From AC-32 sp963754265 (GTDB lineage Bacteria; Actinomycetota; Thermoleophilia; Gaiellales; Gaiellaceae), in NCBI GenBank assembly GCA_963754265.1, contig CAVWFB010000015.1, forward strand, positions 62,001 through 126,000: a DNA stretch of 64,000 nt, read 5' to 3'. Below, piece by piece: positions 50,150-57,952 of this stretch (the stretch's first letter is position 1; every line of letters starts with the position of its first letter). The notes beneath the pieces were generated by a model, which was not told where the DNA came from, ran no database searches, and worked only from the letters and a program-made list of their open reading frames with translations. The position numbers and the translations under genes are program-made.

Positions 50150-50992
50150 GTGCCGGTCGCGCACCTGTCCTCCTCCTGGGAAGCTCCGCCGGTCGTCCTG
50201 ATCGGCGCCGCGGTGGCCCTCGGCCTCTTCGTCCAGGCGTTCGTCCGCCTTCGCCGGAGACGGGCCGAGCACGCGCCCTGGACGCGGGCGCTGCTCTTCG
50301 GGGCCGGCCTCGCACTCGTGGTCGTGCCGCTCGTCTCGCCGCTCGATCCGATCGGCGACGAGCAGTTGCTCTCGGCGCACATGCTGCAGCACGTTCTGCT
50401 CGGAGATGCGGGCCCGGCGCTCCTCGTGGTCGCCGTGCGCGGCCCGCTCCTGTTCTTCCTCCTGCCGCCGCTGCTGCTCCGTCCGCTCGCCGGCTTCGCC
50501 CCGCTGCGGGCTTTCCTCTCGGTGCTGCTGATCCCGCTCGTCAGCCTCGGGATCTGGGCCGTCGCGATGGTGGCGTGGCATGTGCCCTCGGCCTACGACT
50601 ACGCAGCGGCGCACCCGCTCGTGCACGACCTCGAGCACCTGAGCTTCGTCGTCGCGGGCCTTCTCGCCTGGACGCAGCTCGTCGACCCGGCCCGGCACGG
50701 GCGCCTGCGCCGGCCGCAGCGGGTCTTCTTCGCGCTCGCGATGCTCGTTCTGGCGCAGCCGCTCGTCGACGCGCTGCTCTTCAGCACGGGTGCGGCGTAC
50801 CCGCGCTACGCGCTGGTGGCCGACCGGCCCTTCGGCCTGTCGGCGCTGACCGACCAGCGGCTCGCGGGCGTGGTGATGATGGTCGAGCAGCTGCTCGCGC
50901 TCGGGATCTGCATCGGGTGCCTGCTGTGGCCGTACCTGAAGGAGCGACGCGGCAGCCTCCGCGGGCCGGCGCTCCAGCACGGATCGCGGTGA
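50150..50992 (+). CDS. CtaG-like cytochrome c oxidase assembly protein, first copy
   Basis: 280 residues, about seven membrane segments. Family motifs: SPLDPIGDEQLLSAHMLQHV, VAWHVPSAYDYAAAHPLVHD, LEHLSFVVAGLLAW and LTDQRLAGVVMMVEQ. The conserved His and Met could bind copper. Bacillus-type CtaG proteins help deliver copper to caa3 oxidase. It overlaps the second CtaG gene by 4 nt (GTGA). Confidence 0.88.
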   Translation: MPVAHLSSSWEAPPVVLIGAAVALGLFVQAFVRLRRRRAEHAPWTRALLFGAGLALVVVPLVSPLDPIGDEQLLSAHMLQHVLLGDAGPALLVVAVRGPLLFFLLPPLLLRPLAGFAPLRAFLSVLLIPLVSLGIWAVAMVAWHVPSAYDYAAAHPLVHDLEHLSFVVAGLLAWTQLVDPARHGRLRRPQRVFFALAMLVLAQPLVDALLFSTGAAYPRYALVADRPFGLSALTDQRLAGVVMMVEQLLALGICIGCLLWPYLKERRGSLRGPALQHGSR

Positions 50993-51762
50993 GCGCCCCG
51001 TCCGCGTCTTCCTTCAGCTTCGAGCCGCTCTTCCTCGTGCTCTCGGCGGCCGCGGTCTACGGATACGTCCGGCTGGCGAAGACCGTCGAGCGGCCGAGCG
51101 CCTGGCGCGCGACGCTCTTCGGCCTCGGCATCGCGCTGATCGCGATCTCGCTCAACTCGCCGCTGGAGACGATCGCGATCCACTACCTGCTCGTCATCCA
51201 CCTGCTGCAGAACGTGATGGTCGCCGACTGGGCGCCGCCGTTGCTCGTGCTCGGGCTCACGCCCGCGATGCGGGCCGCGGTGTCGGCGCGGGGCGGACGC
51301 GCTCTCGCCTTCGCGACGCGTCCCCGAGTCGCGCTCCCTTTCTGGCTCGCCGTCTGGTACGGCGTCCACCTTCCGGGCTTCTACGACTTCGCGCTCCGGC
51401 ACCCGTGGCTCCTGAACGTCGAGCACGGGCTGCTGATCCTCGCCGGGCTCGTCTTCTGGTGGCCCGTCTTCGCGACGGAGCCGCAGCGGCTCTCGACCGC
51501 CGTCCGCCTCGTCTACCTCGGGGCCGCCTACGCCGGCTCGGCCTTCCTCTCGCTCGCGCTGATCTTCTCCTCGAGCGCCTTCTACGGCTTCTACGAAGAG
51601 GCGCCGCGCCTGTGGGGCCTCTCGGCGGAGAAGGATCAGAACCTGGGCGGGATCCTGATGAACGCGGAGCAGATGCTCGTCTTCTTCGTGGCGCTCTCCT
51701 ACTTCCTGCTGCGGCTGCTCTCCGAGGAGGAGGAGTCTCAACGCGCCCTCGAGCGGCCATGA
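50989..51762 (+). CDS. CtaG-like cytochrome c oxidase assembly protein, second copy
   Basis: 257 residues, about seven membrane segments, paralogous to the preceding protein: LNSPLETIAIHYLLVIHLLQ, VWYGVHLPGFYDFALRHPWL, LNVEHGLLILAGLVFWWPVF and DQNLGGILMNAEQM. Two adjacent copies suggest a heteromeric or two-step copper chaperone. It is coupled on both sides (GTGA start; ATGA at its end). Confidence 0.87.
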   Translation: MSAPSASSFSFEPLFLVLSAAAVYGYVRLAKTVERPSAWRATLFGLGIALIAISLNSPLETIAIHYLLVIHLLQNVMVADWAPPLLVLGLTPAMRAAVSARGGRALAFATRPRVALPFWLAVWYGVHLPGFYDFALRHPWLLNVEHGLLILAGLVFWWPVFATEPQRLSTAVRLVYLGAAYAGSAFLSLALIFSSSAFYGFYEEAPRLWGLSAEKDQNLGGILMNAEQMLVFFVALSYFLLRLLSEEEESQRALERP

Positions 51763-52457
51763 GGCGAGCGCTGCTCATCGCGGCAGTCGCCGCTCTCCTC
51801 GCCGTCCCGGCGGCGCAGGCGAACGGCGACCCTGCGAGCGACGTCCTCATCACCCAGCAGGTCTTCATCCCCTTCGAGGCGCCGATCTCGACCTCGGCGA
51901 AGGACGAGCTGATCAAGACCGTCGCCGCCGCCAACGAGCGCGGCTACAAGATCCGCGTGGCCGTGATCGCGTTCACCGGCGATCTCGGCACCGCCGTCAG
52001 CCTCTGGCGCCACCCGCAGAGCTACTCGAAGTTCCTCGGCAGCGAGCTCGCCTTCGTCTACTCGAACCGGCTCCTGATCTCGATGCCGTCCGGATTCGGG
52101 TTCTACCGCGGCCGCAAGCCGGTGGCCAAGGAGCAGGCCGTCGTGGTGAAGATCCCGCCGGGCAAGACCCCGACGGAGCTGACCGAGTCGACCACGAAGG
52201 CCGTGCGTGCGCTCGCCGCCGCCGACGGGGTCGTCCTGCCGAAGGTCTCGAGCGGAGGAGGCCACGATTGGCGCGACCGGCTGATCATCGCGGGGGTTGC
52301 CCTGCTCGGCCTGCTCGTGATCTTCGTCCCTGCGCGGTGGCTCAGGAGAGACCGAGGTGGCGGGCGATCACCATCCGCTGGACCTCGTTCGTCCCCTCGC
52401 CGATCTCGAGGATCTTCTGATCCCGGTACAGGCGAGCGATCGCAGACTCCTCCATGA
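51759..52457 (+). CDS. TPM-domain-like secreted or anchored protein
   Basis: 232 residues. Signal peptide (LLIAAVAALLAVPAAQA), then a TPM-like alpha/beta domain: IRVAVIAFTGDLGTAVSLWR, LAFVYSNRLLISMPSGFGFY. One membrane helix (LIIAGVALLGLLVIFVPARW) follows near residue 178. The last ~45 residues are Ser/Arg/Gly-rich and lie antisense to the acyl-CoA dehydrogenase end (116-nt overlap), so the true stop may have been lost. Coupled to the CtaG pair by ATGA. Confidence 0.65.
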   Translation: MRRALLIAAVAALLAVPAAQANGDPASDVLITQQVFIPFEAPISTSAKDELIKTVAAANERGYKIRVAVIAFTGDLGTAVSLWRHPQSYSKFLGSELAFVYSNRLLISMPSGFGFYRGRKPVAKEQAVVVKIPPGKTPTELTESTTKAVRALAAADGVVLPKVSSGGGHDWRDRLIIAGVALLGLLVIFVPARWLRRDRGGGRSPSAGPRSSPRRSRGSSDPGTGERSQTPP

Positions 52458-53478
52458 ACCCGTAGCCGCCGTGGACCTGCAGCGCCGAGTTCGCGACGCG
52501 GTGCGAGAGCTCGCCGGTGTAGAGCTTGGCCATGGCGGCCTCCTTGGCGAACTCGCGGCCCTCATCTTTGAGCCACGCCGCCTTGTAGGTCAGGGCGCGG
52601 CCGGCCTCGATCTCGACGGCCATGTCGGCGAGGGCGAACTGCACGGCCTGGAACTGCGCGATCGGCTTGCCGAACTGCTCCCGCTCCTTGGCGTAGGCGA
52701 CCGCGAGGTCGTAGGCGCCCTGGGCCAGGCCGACGCCCATCGCCGCCACGGAGATCCGCCCGCCGTCGAGGATCTCCAGGAACTGGCGGAAGCCGTTGCC
52801 CCGCTCGCCGAGCAGGTTCTCCTCGGGAACGGTGACGTCTTCGAACGAGAGCTCGCGGGTATCGGAAGCGCGCCAGCCGAGCTTGTCCATCGCCGCCGAG
52901 ATCTCGTAGCCGGGAGTGCCGTTCGGGACGATCAGGTTCGAGATCTCGTCCTCGCCCGTCCGCGCCGTGATCGTGACGCAGGCGGTGATGTCGGTGCCCG
53001 CGTTCGTGATGAAGATCTTCGAGCCGTTCACGACCCACTGCCCGTCGCGTAGCTCGGCGGTGGTACGCGCGTTGGCGGCGTCGGAGCCCGCGCCGGGCTC
53101 GGTCAGACCGAAGGCGGCGAGCTTCTTGCCCGATGTGAGGTCGGGAAGCCACTGCCGCTTCTGCTCCTCGGTTCCGTAGAGGAAGATCGGCATCGTCCCG
53201 AGCGAGGTGTGCGCGGCCATCGTGATCGCCACCGACGAGTCGATCCGCGTCAGCTCCTCGACGGCGATTGCGTACGAGAGCGTGTCGGCCCCGGCGCCGC
53301 CGTACTCCTCCGGGAAGGGCATGCCCATCAGGCCGAGCTCGGCGAGCTCGGCGACCAGCTCGTACGGGAAGCGGTGCTCGCGGTCGAGCTCGGCGGCTAC
53401 CGGCGCGACCCGCTGCTCGGCGAACTCGCGGACGGTCGAGCGAACGAGCTCGTGCTCGGGCGAGAGGTCGAAGTTCAC
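52342..53478 (-). CDS. Acyl-CoA dehydrogenase
   Basis: 378 residues. FAD-binding blocks: AAFGLTEPGAGSDAANART, VVNGSKIFITNAG and ALQVHGGYGFMEE. The catalytic Glu is in EIGEGTNEVQR, the short/medium-chain position; isovaleryl-CoA dehydrogenases usually lack Glu there. So it is more likely a short-chain or general acyl-CoA dehydrogenase. GTG 53478 overlaps the pepA stop (GTGA). Confidence 0.92.
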   Translation of the reverse strand: MNFDLSPEHELVRSTVREFAEQRVAPVAAELDREHRFPYELVAELAELGLMGMPFPEEYGGAGADTLSYAIAVEELTRIDSSVAITMAAHTSLGTMPIFLYGTEEQKRQWLPDLTSGKKLAAFGLTEPGAGSDAANARTTAELRDGQWVVNGSKIFITNAGTDITACVTITARTGEDEISNLIVPNGTPGYEISAAMDKLGWRASDTRELSFEDVTVPEENLLGERGNGFRQFLEILDGGRISVAAMGVGLAQGAYDLAVAYAKEREQFGKPIAQFQAVQFALADMAVEIEAGRALTYKAAWLKDEGREFAKEAAMAKLYTGELSHRVANSALQVHGGYGFMEESAIARLYRDQKILEIGEGTNEVQRMVIARHLGLS

Positions 53479-54971
53479 TCGGTCGAAAGGCGGGAGGCGA
53501 GCTCGACGATGAGCCGCACGCCGTACCCGGTACCGCCGCGCTGGGTGAGGTAGTCGCCGCGGGAGCGCTCGAAGAACGCGGGGCCGGCGATGTCGGCGTG
53601 AGCCCACGGGCCCTCGCCGGCGAACTCCTGCAGGAACTCCGCCGCGAGCACGGCGCCGGCCTGGCGCAGGTCGGAGGAGTTCTTCAGGTCGGCGAAGACG
53701 GAATCGACGTAGCGGCGGTAGCGCGGGTGCATCGGGAACGGCCAGGCGTGGTCGCCGCTCGCCTCGCCTGCCGCCACGACCTCGTCGCGCCAGCCGTCCT
53801 CGTTGGCGAAGACCCCGGCGTAGAGATCGCCGAGCGCGACCTCCATCGCGCCGGTGAGCGTGGCCAGGTCGAGGATGTGCGTGGCGCCGTTCTCACGCGC
53901 GTACCAGAGCGCGTCGGCGAGCACGAGCCGGCCCTCGGCATCGGTGTTCGTGACCTCGATCGTCTTGCCGTTCGCGGCCGTGAGGATGTCCCCCGGCCGG
54001 TAGGCGTGGCCCCCCGGCATGTTCTCGCAGGCGGCCGCGACCGTCAGCACACGGATCGGCAGCCCGAGGTCGGCGATCGCGCCGGTCGCCTCGATCACGG
54101 CGGCGCCGCCGGCCATGTCGCCCTTCATGTCCTCCATGTGGAGCGCCGGCTTGAGCGAGATGCCGCCGGTATCGAACGTGATCGCCTTGCCGACGAGACC
54201 GAGGACGAAGTCGGGTTTCGTCGGGCTCGGCGGCTCGTAGCGCATCACGACGAGGCGCGGCGGGTTGTGGCTCGCCGCGGCGACCGCGGCGAAGGCGCCC
54301 ATCCCTTGCTCGCGGATCTCGTCGGGCCCGAGCGCGTCGGCCTCGAGGTGCTCCTGCTCCGAGGCGATCTCGGCGGCACGAGCCGCCAGGCGCTCGGGCG
54401 TCGCCTCGTTCGGCGGGCTGTTGACCAGGTCGCGGGCGCGGTTCGTCCACTCCGAGATCCGGAGCGCGCGCTCGGCGGCCTCGGCGACGCCCTCGGCTTC
54501 GGAGCAGAGCACGAGCGTCTCCAGCTTCGAGGGGTGCTCGTCGTCGTGCTTCCAGCGCGCGGGGTCGTAGGCGCCGAGGAGGGTGCCCTCGACCAGCGCC
54601 CGCGCCTGCTCCGCAGGGGGAACCGGCAGCGACTCGTCGATCACCCAGGCGATGCTGGTCGCGAATTCGCGGGAGTGGCGGGCGACGGCGGCTGCGGCCG
54701 TGCGCAGGCTGTCGGCGTCCGCGTGCTCTGCCTTCCCCATCCCCGCCGCCGCGACGCGGCGTGACTTCAGCGTGTCGCCCACGTGGACGAGGCGTGTCTG
54801 CCCGAGCTCGGCACGCAGCTCCCCGTCGGAGAGGAGGTTTGCGAGGAGCCCGTCGAGGCTCGAATCGAGCGAAGCCGCCGCGCCGGTCAGACCGTTCTCC
54901 CCCGTGAGCGGAACCGCGAGAACGTCTGCTTCGGCCTGCTCGGGGGACACCCCCGTGATCTCGAGTCGCAT
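53475..54971 (-). CDS. pepA: Leucyl aminopeptidase (M17)
   Basis: 498 residues. The C-terminal catalytic domain has VGKAITFDTGGISLKP, MKGDMAGGAAV and NTDAEGRLVLADAL, giving both metal sites and the bicarbonate/Arg site. The N-terminal domain is the variable PepA macro-like part. It removes N-terminal residues from peptides; some PepA proteins also bind DNA. ATG 54971 is 9 nt after a TAGCAT box. Confidence 0.96.
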   Translation of the reverse strand: MRLEITGVSPEQAEADVLAVPLTGENGLTGAAASLDSSLDGLLANLLSDGELRAELGQTRLVHVGDTLKSRRVAAAGMGKAEHADADSLRTAAAAVARHSREFATSIAWVIDESLPVPPAEQARALVEGTLLGAYDPARWKHDDEHPSKLETLVLCSEAEGVAEAAERALRISEWTNRARDLVNSPPNEATPERLAARAAEIASEQEHLEADALGPDEIREQGMGAFAAVAAASHNPPRLVVMRYEPPSPTKPDFVLGLVGKAITFDTGGISLKPALHMEDMKGDMAGGAAVIEATGAIADLGLPIRVLTVAAACENMPGGHAYRPGDILTAANGKTIEVTNTDAEGRLVLADALWYARENGATHILDLATLTGAMEVALGDLYAGVFANEDGWRDEVVAAGEASGDHAWPFPMHPRYRRYVDSVFADLKNSSDLRQAGAVLAAEFLQEFAGEGPWAHADIAGPAFFERSRGDYLTQRGGTGYGVRLIVELASRLSTE

Positions 54972-54980
54972 CGGGGCGCG

Positions 54981-54986
54981 ATGCTA
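54981..54986 (-). promoter_or_regulatory. TAnnnT box upstream of pepA
   Basis: TAGCAT on the minus strand ends 9 nt before ATG 54971. Confidence 0.5.
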
Positions 54987-55024
54987 GCCGACCTCCGGCG
55001 TAGCCTGCGGCCCGATGAGAGGGC

Positions 55025-55053
55025 TTGACCTCCGCCGCATTCGCGCCGATAAC
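55025..55053 (+). promoter_or_regulatory. Sigma-70-type promoter with -35 and -10
   Basis: TTGACC (55025-55030), a 17-nt spacer, and GATAAC (55048-55053). It is the only well-formed -35/-10 pair I found in the window. It implies a transcript starting near 55060 with a leader of about 70 nt before the GTG at 55129. Confidence 0.55.
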
Positions 55054-55128
55054 GTGAATGTGGCACGCGGCAGGCCTCTGCGGCACCTGCGTCCAGCTCG
55101 GTTTCGGCGAAGCCGGACACGCGCGGAT

Positions 55129-55311
55129 GTGGAGAACCTGACCCTGCAGATCGCAGGGCTCGTCGCCGAGCGCCAGGAGCTGCGGGCGCGCGGGGCGAGC
55201 ATCGCCTCGCTCGAGCGGAACCGGTTGCAGATCGCCCGTGCGCAGTGGGAGCTGGGGCACGCGCTGATCGACCGTCACCTCCCGCAGGCCGCCGCCCAGA
55301 GCGCCGCCTAG
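55129..55311 (+). CDS. Small coiled-helix hypothetical protein
   Basis: 60 residues from GTG 55129: VENLTLQIAGLVAERQELRA, then ASLERNRLQIARAQWELGHA and ALIDRHLPQ. It is probably two antiparallel helices. An upstream ATG at 55015 is in frame, but it lies before the promoter at 55025-55053, so it is rejected. Family not recognised; similar short proteins seem common in this lineage (from memory). Confidence 0.6.
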   Translation: MENLTLQIAGLVAERQELRARGASIASLERNRLQIARAQWELGHALIDRHLPQAAAQSAA

Positions 55312-55328
55312 CTTCTCGGCGCACCGGG

Positions 55329-55334
55329 TAGGCT
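55329..55334 (+). promoter_or_regulatory. TAnnnT box upstream of the second MFS gene
   Basis: TAGGCT ends 6 nt before GTG 55341. Confidence 0.5.
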
Positions 55335-55340
55335 CGATTC

Positions 55341-56516
55341 GTGCGGGCCGAGCTCGACAGACGAGCAATGGCCGCTCTCTCCGCAGGCCATCTCGCCACC
55401 GACTTCGCGAACGGCGCCCTGCCGGCGCTCCTGCCCTTCATGGTCGACCGCTTCAAGCTCTCGTATGCCCTTGCGGGAGCGGTGATGCTGGCTTCGGCGA
55501 CGTCGTCCTCGTTGATCCAGCCGCTGTTCGGCGCCTGGTCGGATCGCCGCGGGGCGCTGTGGTTGCTGCCGACGGGCGTCGCGGTTGCAGGGATCGGGAT
55601 CGCTCTCGCCGCCGCGTCGCCCGCCTACTGGCTCGTCCTCCTCCTCGTCGTCGTCTCCGGCCTGGGCGTCGCCGCCTTCCACCCCGAGGGCTCGAAGTTC
55701 GCCGCCTACGCGAGCGGGCAACGCCGAGCGAGCGGGATGAGCGTCTTCTCGGTCGGCGGGAACATCGGCTACGCACTCGGGCCGACCGCCACGACGCCGC
55801 TCGTGCTGGCGTTCGGCCTCACCGGCGGCCTGCTGCTGGCGCTGCCCTGTCTCGCCGTCGCGGCAGCGCTCCTGCTGACGCTTCCGTTCCTCGGCAGCTT
55901 CGCCCCCGAGCCGGGACGCGCACGGGAGGCCGTCGGTCGAGACCAGCCGGGCGCACTCGTGCTCCTCCTCGGAGTGATCGCGTTCCGGAGCGTGGCCTGG
56001 TTCGGGCTGATCACCTTCGTACCGCTCTGGGAGGTGTCCATCGGCAACTCGAAGGCCCACGGCAGCCATCTCCTCTCGCTGATGCTGTTGGCGGGAGGGG
56101 TCGGGACTCTCGTCGCCGGCCCGCTCGCCGATCGCATCGGCAGGCGCCCTGTGGTGATCGCGAGCATGCTCGCCACCGGGCCGCTGATCCTCGTCTACGT
56201 GCTCGTCGGCGGCGTCCTGGGCGCGGTGGCGCTTGCCCTCGTCGGCGTGTGCGTGATCAGTACCTTCGGCGTGACGATGGTGATGAGCCAGGAGTACCTG
56301 CCCAGCCGGATCGGAATGGCCTCGGGCCTCGCGATCGGCCTCTCGATCGGCCTGGGCGGGATCGCCGCCGTGGGGCTCGGCGCGATCGCGGACACGATCG
56401 ACCTGCGCTTCGCGATGCTCGCTGCGGCAGCCGCTCCGGTCGCCGGGTTCGTCCTCGCGCTGATGCTTCCATCCACCCGCTCGCGCGGCAGACTCGCGCC
56501 GGAGCCGGTGTTATAG
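55341..56516 (+). CDS. MFS transporter, fosmidomycin-resistance-like
   Basis: 391 residues, 11-12 membrane segments. Motifs HLATDFANGALPALLPFMVD, FGAWSDRRGALWLLPTGVAV, VAAFHPEGSKFAAYASGQRR and SVFSVGGNIGYALGPTATT match the Fsr-type MFS group. Export of a small toxic compound is likely; the substrate is unknown. Start GTG 55341. Confidence 0.87.
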   Translation: MRAELDRRAMAALSAGHLATDFANGALPALLPFMVDRFKLSYALAGAVMLASATSSSLIQPLFGAWSDRRGALWLLPTGVAVAGIGIALAAASPAYWLVLLLVVVSGLGVAAFHPEGSKFAAYASGQRRASGMSVFSVGGNIGYALGPTATTPLVLAFGLTGGLLLALPCLAVAAALLLTLPFLGSFAPEPGRAREAVGRDQPGALVLLLGVIAFRSVAWFGLITFVPLWEVSIGNSKAHGSHLLSLMLLAGGVGTLVAGPLADRIGRRPVVIASMLATGPLILVYVLVGGVLGAVALALVGVCVISTFGVTMVMSQEYLPSRIGMASGLAIGLSIGLGGIAAVGLGAIADTIDLRFAMLAAAAAPVAGFVLALMLPSTRSRGRLAPEPVL

Positions 56517-56519
56517 GCT
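56514..56519 (+). promoter_or_regulatory. TAnnnT box upstream of the SCP2 gene
   Basis: TAGGCT ends 7 nt before ATG 56527 and overlaps the stop codon of the MFS gene. Confidence 0.45.
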
Positions 56520-56526
56520 CGCGTCG

Positions 56527-56835
56527 ATGCCTGCGAGCCCGAGAGAGTTCTTCGAGAGCCTCGAATCCCGTGTCGACTCGACCAAGGCGGCCGGGCTGAC
56601 GGCGAGCTACGTCTTCGAGATCGACGGGGCGGGCACGTGGCTCGTCGACGTCGACGACGGCAAGGTGAGCGTCAGCGAGAACGGCGGTGACGCGGACACG
56701 ACGATCTCGACCTCCGCCGACACGTTCATGAAGATCGCGAACGGCGAGCAGAACCCGACCTCGGCCTACATGTCCGGCAAGCTCAAGGTGAAGGGCGACA
56801 TGGGCCAGGCGATGAAGCTTCAGAAGCTTTTCTAG
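56527..56835 (+). CDS. SCP2 sterol-binding-domain protein
   Basis: 102 residues. The single SCP2-like domain has ASYVFEIDGAGTWLVDVDDG, TTISTSADTFMKIANGEQNP and YMSGKLKVKGDMGQAMKLQK. It binds hydrophobic ligands such as acyl chains, with an unknown partner. Confidence 0.9.
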   Translation: MPASPREFFESLESRVDSTKAAGLTASYVFEIDGAGTWLVDVDDGKVSVSENGGDADTTISTSADTFMKIANGEQNPTSAYMSGKLKVKGDMGQAMKLQKLF

Positions 56836-56860
56836 CGGGACCGGCTGACCGCAAGATGAG

Positions 56861-56932
56861 TCGACCGGTCATTTCCGACGGACACACGGGCAAGCCCGTG
56901 CGTCCTGACGACGGCACCGCAAGCGGTGCCTT
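56861..56932 (+). repeat. Two-hairpin intergenic element, copy 3 (upstream of the beta-propeller gene)
   Basis: Head TCGACCGGTCATTTCCGAC. Hairpin 1 spans 56880-56905 (GGAC-A-CACGGGC-AA-GCCCGTG-C-GTCC). Hairpin 2 spans 56913-56930 and is a perfect GGCACCGC-AA-GCGGTGCC. It ends CCTTT just before ATG 56939. This is the best-paired copy. Confidence 0.88.
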
Positions 56933-56938
56933 TGGACG

Positions 56939-57952
56939 ATGCGGCTGCTGACGGTCGCGCTGCTCGCGTTGACCCTCGGCGGCTCGGCTGCGGCCTACGA
57001 CCCCTACACGGGCGACATCTACGTCGTCTCGGTCGCCGGCGGCGCCCGGCACGCGCTCACCGACGCACCGGAGCAGGAGTACTTCCCCGCGCTCTCGCCG
57101 AACGGGCGCAGGATCGCGTACGTCCGCGACGCCGAGCCCGACCCGCAGCTCTGGCTGATGAACGCGGATGGGAGCGGCCAGCACCAGCTGACGGCCAGCC
57201 CCGGTGAGAAGCTGCGGCCCGTGTGGTCTCCGGACGGGCGACGGATCGCGTTCATGGTCTGGAACCGAAGCCTCTGCGAGCCGGAAATCGTCCTCTGGTG
57301 CCCCTACACCGACATCTGGACGATCAAGCCCGACGGCTCGGGTGAGCGCAAGCTGGCGGCGCGGGCGATGCAGCCGGCGTGGTCCCGCGACGGCAAGCGG
57401 CTGCTCTTCCAGGACTTCCAGCCCTATACGCCCTCGACGGCGACCGCCGTGCGGGTCGCGCGCAGCGACGGCTCCGGTGCCCGGACGATCTTCCGCGGCA
57501 CGATGGAGCAGGCGTTCCGCTCGCCACCGGCCTGGTCGCCGGACGGGAAGAGAATCGCCTTCGGCACGACCACGCCGGCTCTCGAGCACCGTGTCCAGGT
57601 CGTGAACGCAGACGGCAGCGGGCGACGGCGGCTCGCGGTGGGGCTGTATCCGGCGTGGGGACCGGCCGGCAGGTCGATCGCGGTCGAGCAGGACACCGGC
57701 GTGTTCGTGCGACCGCTCGGGCACGGCCGCGCGCGGCGGGTCGGCGGGCGAGCCGGGTTCGGCGGCAGCTGCCCCACCTGGTCGCGCGACGGGAAGCGCC
57801 TCGCGCTCCTGCTGAACGCGAACCTGAGCGTGGTGCGCGCCGACGGCACCGGCCGCAAGCAACTCGCGAGCGCAGCGCTGTGCCTGCTGAACATGTTCCC
57901 GTCGCCGCCGGCGTGGTCGCGCGACGGCAAGCGGATCTACTTCGCCGGCTAG
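56939..57952 (+). CDS. TolB-like beta-propeller protein
   Basis: 337 residues. A short signal peptide (LLTVALLALTLGGSAAA) precedes repeated PD40/WD40-like units: FPALSPNGRRIAYVRD, RPVWSPDGRRIAFMV, QPAWSRDGKRLLFQD, PPAWSPDGKRIAFGT, CPTWSRDGKRLALLL and PPAWSRDGKRIYFAG. About six blades, extracytoplasmic. Role unknown. ATG 56939 lies 6 nt past the two-hairpin element. Its stop abuts that of the convergent carboxylase gene. Confidence 0.88.
   Translation: MRLLTVALLALTLGGSAAAYDPYTGDIYVVSVAGGARHALTDAPEQEYFPALSPNGRRIAYVRDAEPDPQLWLMNADGSGQHQLTASPGEKLRPVWSPDGRRIAFMVWNRSLCEPEIVLWCPYTDIWTIKPDGSGERKLAARAMQPAWSRDGKRLLFQDFQPYTPSTATAVRVARSDGSGARTIFRGTMEQAFRSPPAWSPDGKRIAFGTTTPALEHRVQVVNADGSGRRRLAVGLYPAWGPAGRSIAVEQDTGVFVRPLGHGRARRVGGRAGFGGSCPTWSRDGKRLALLLNANLSVVRADGTGRKQLASAALCLLNMFPSPPAWSRDGKRIYFAG

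Noticed and set aside
55015..55128. In-frame extension of the 60-residue protein
   Set aside because: It covers the TTGACC/GATAAC promoter, so it is unlikely to be transcribed as coding sequence.
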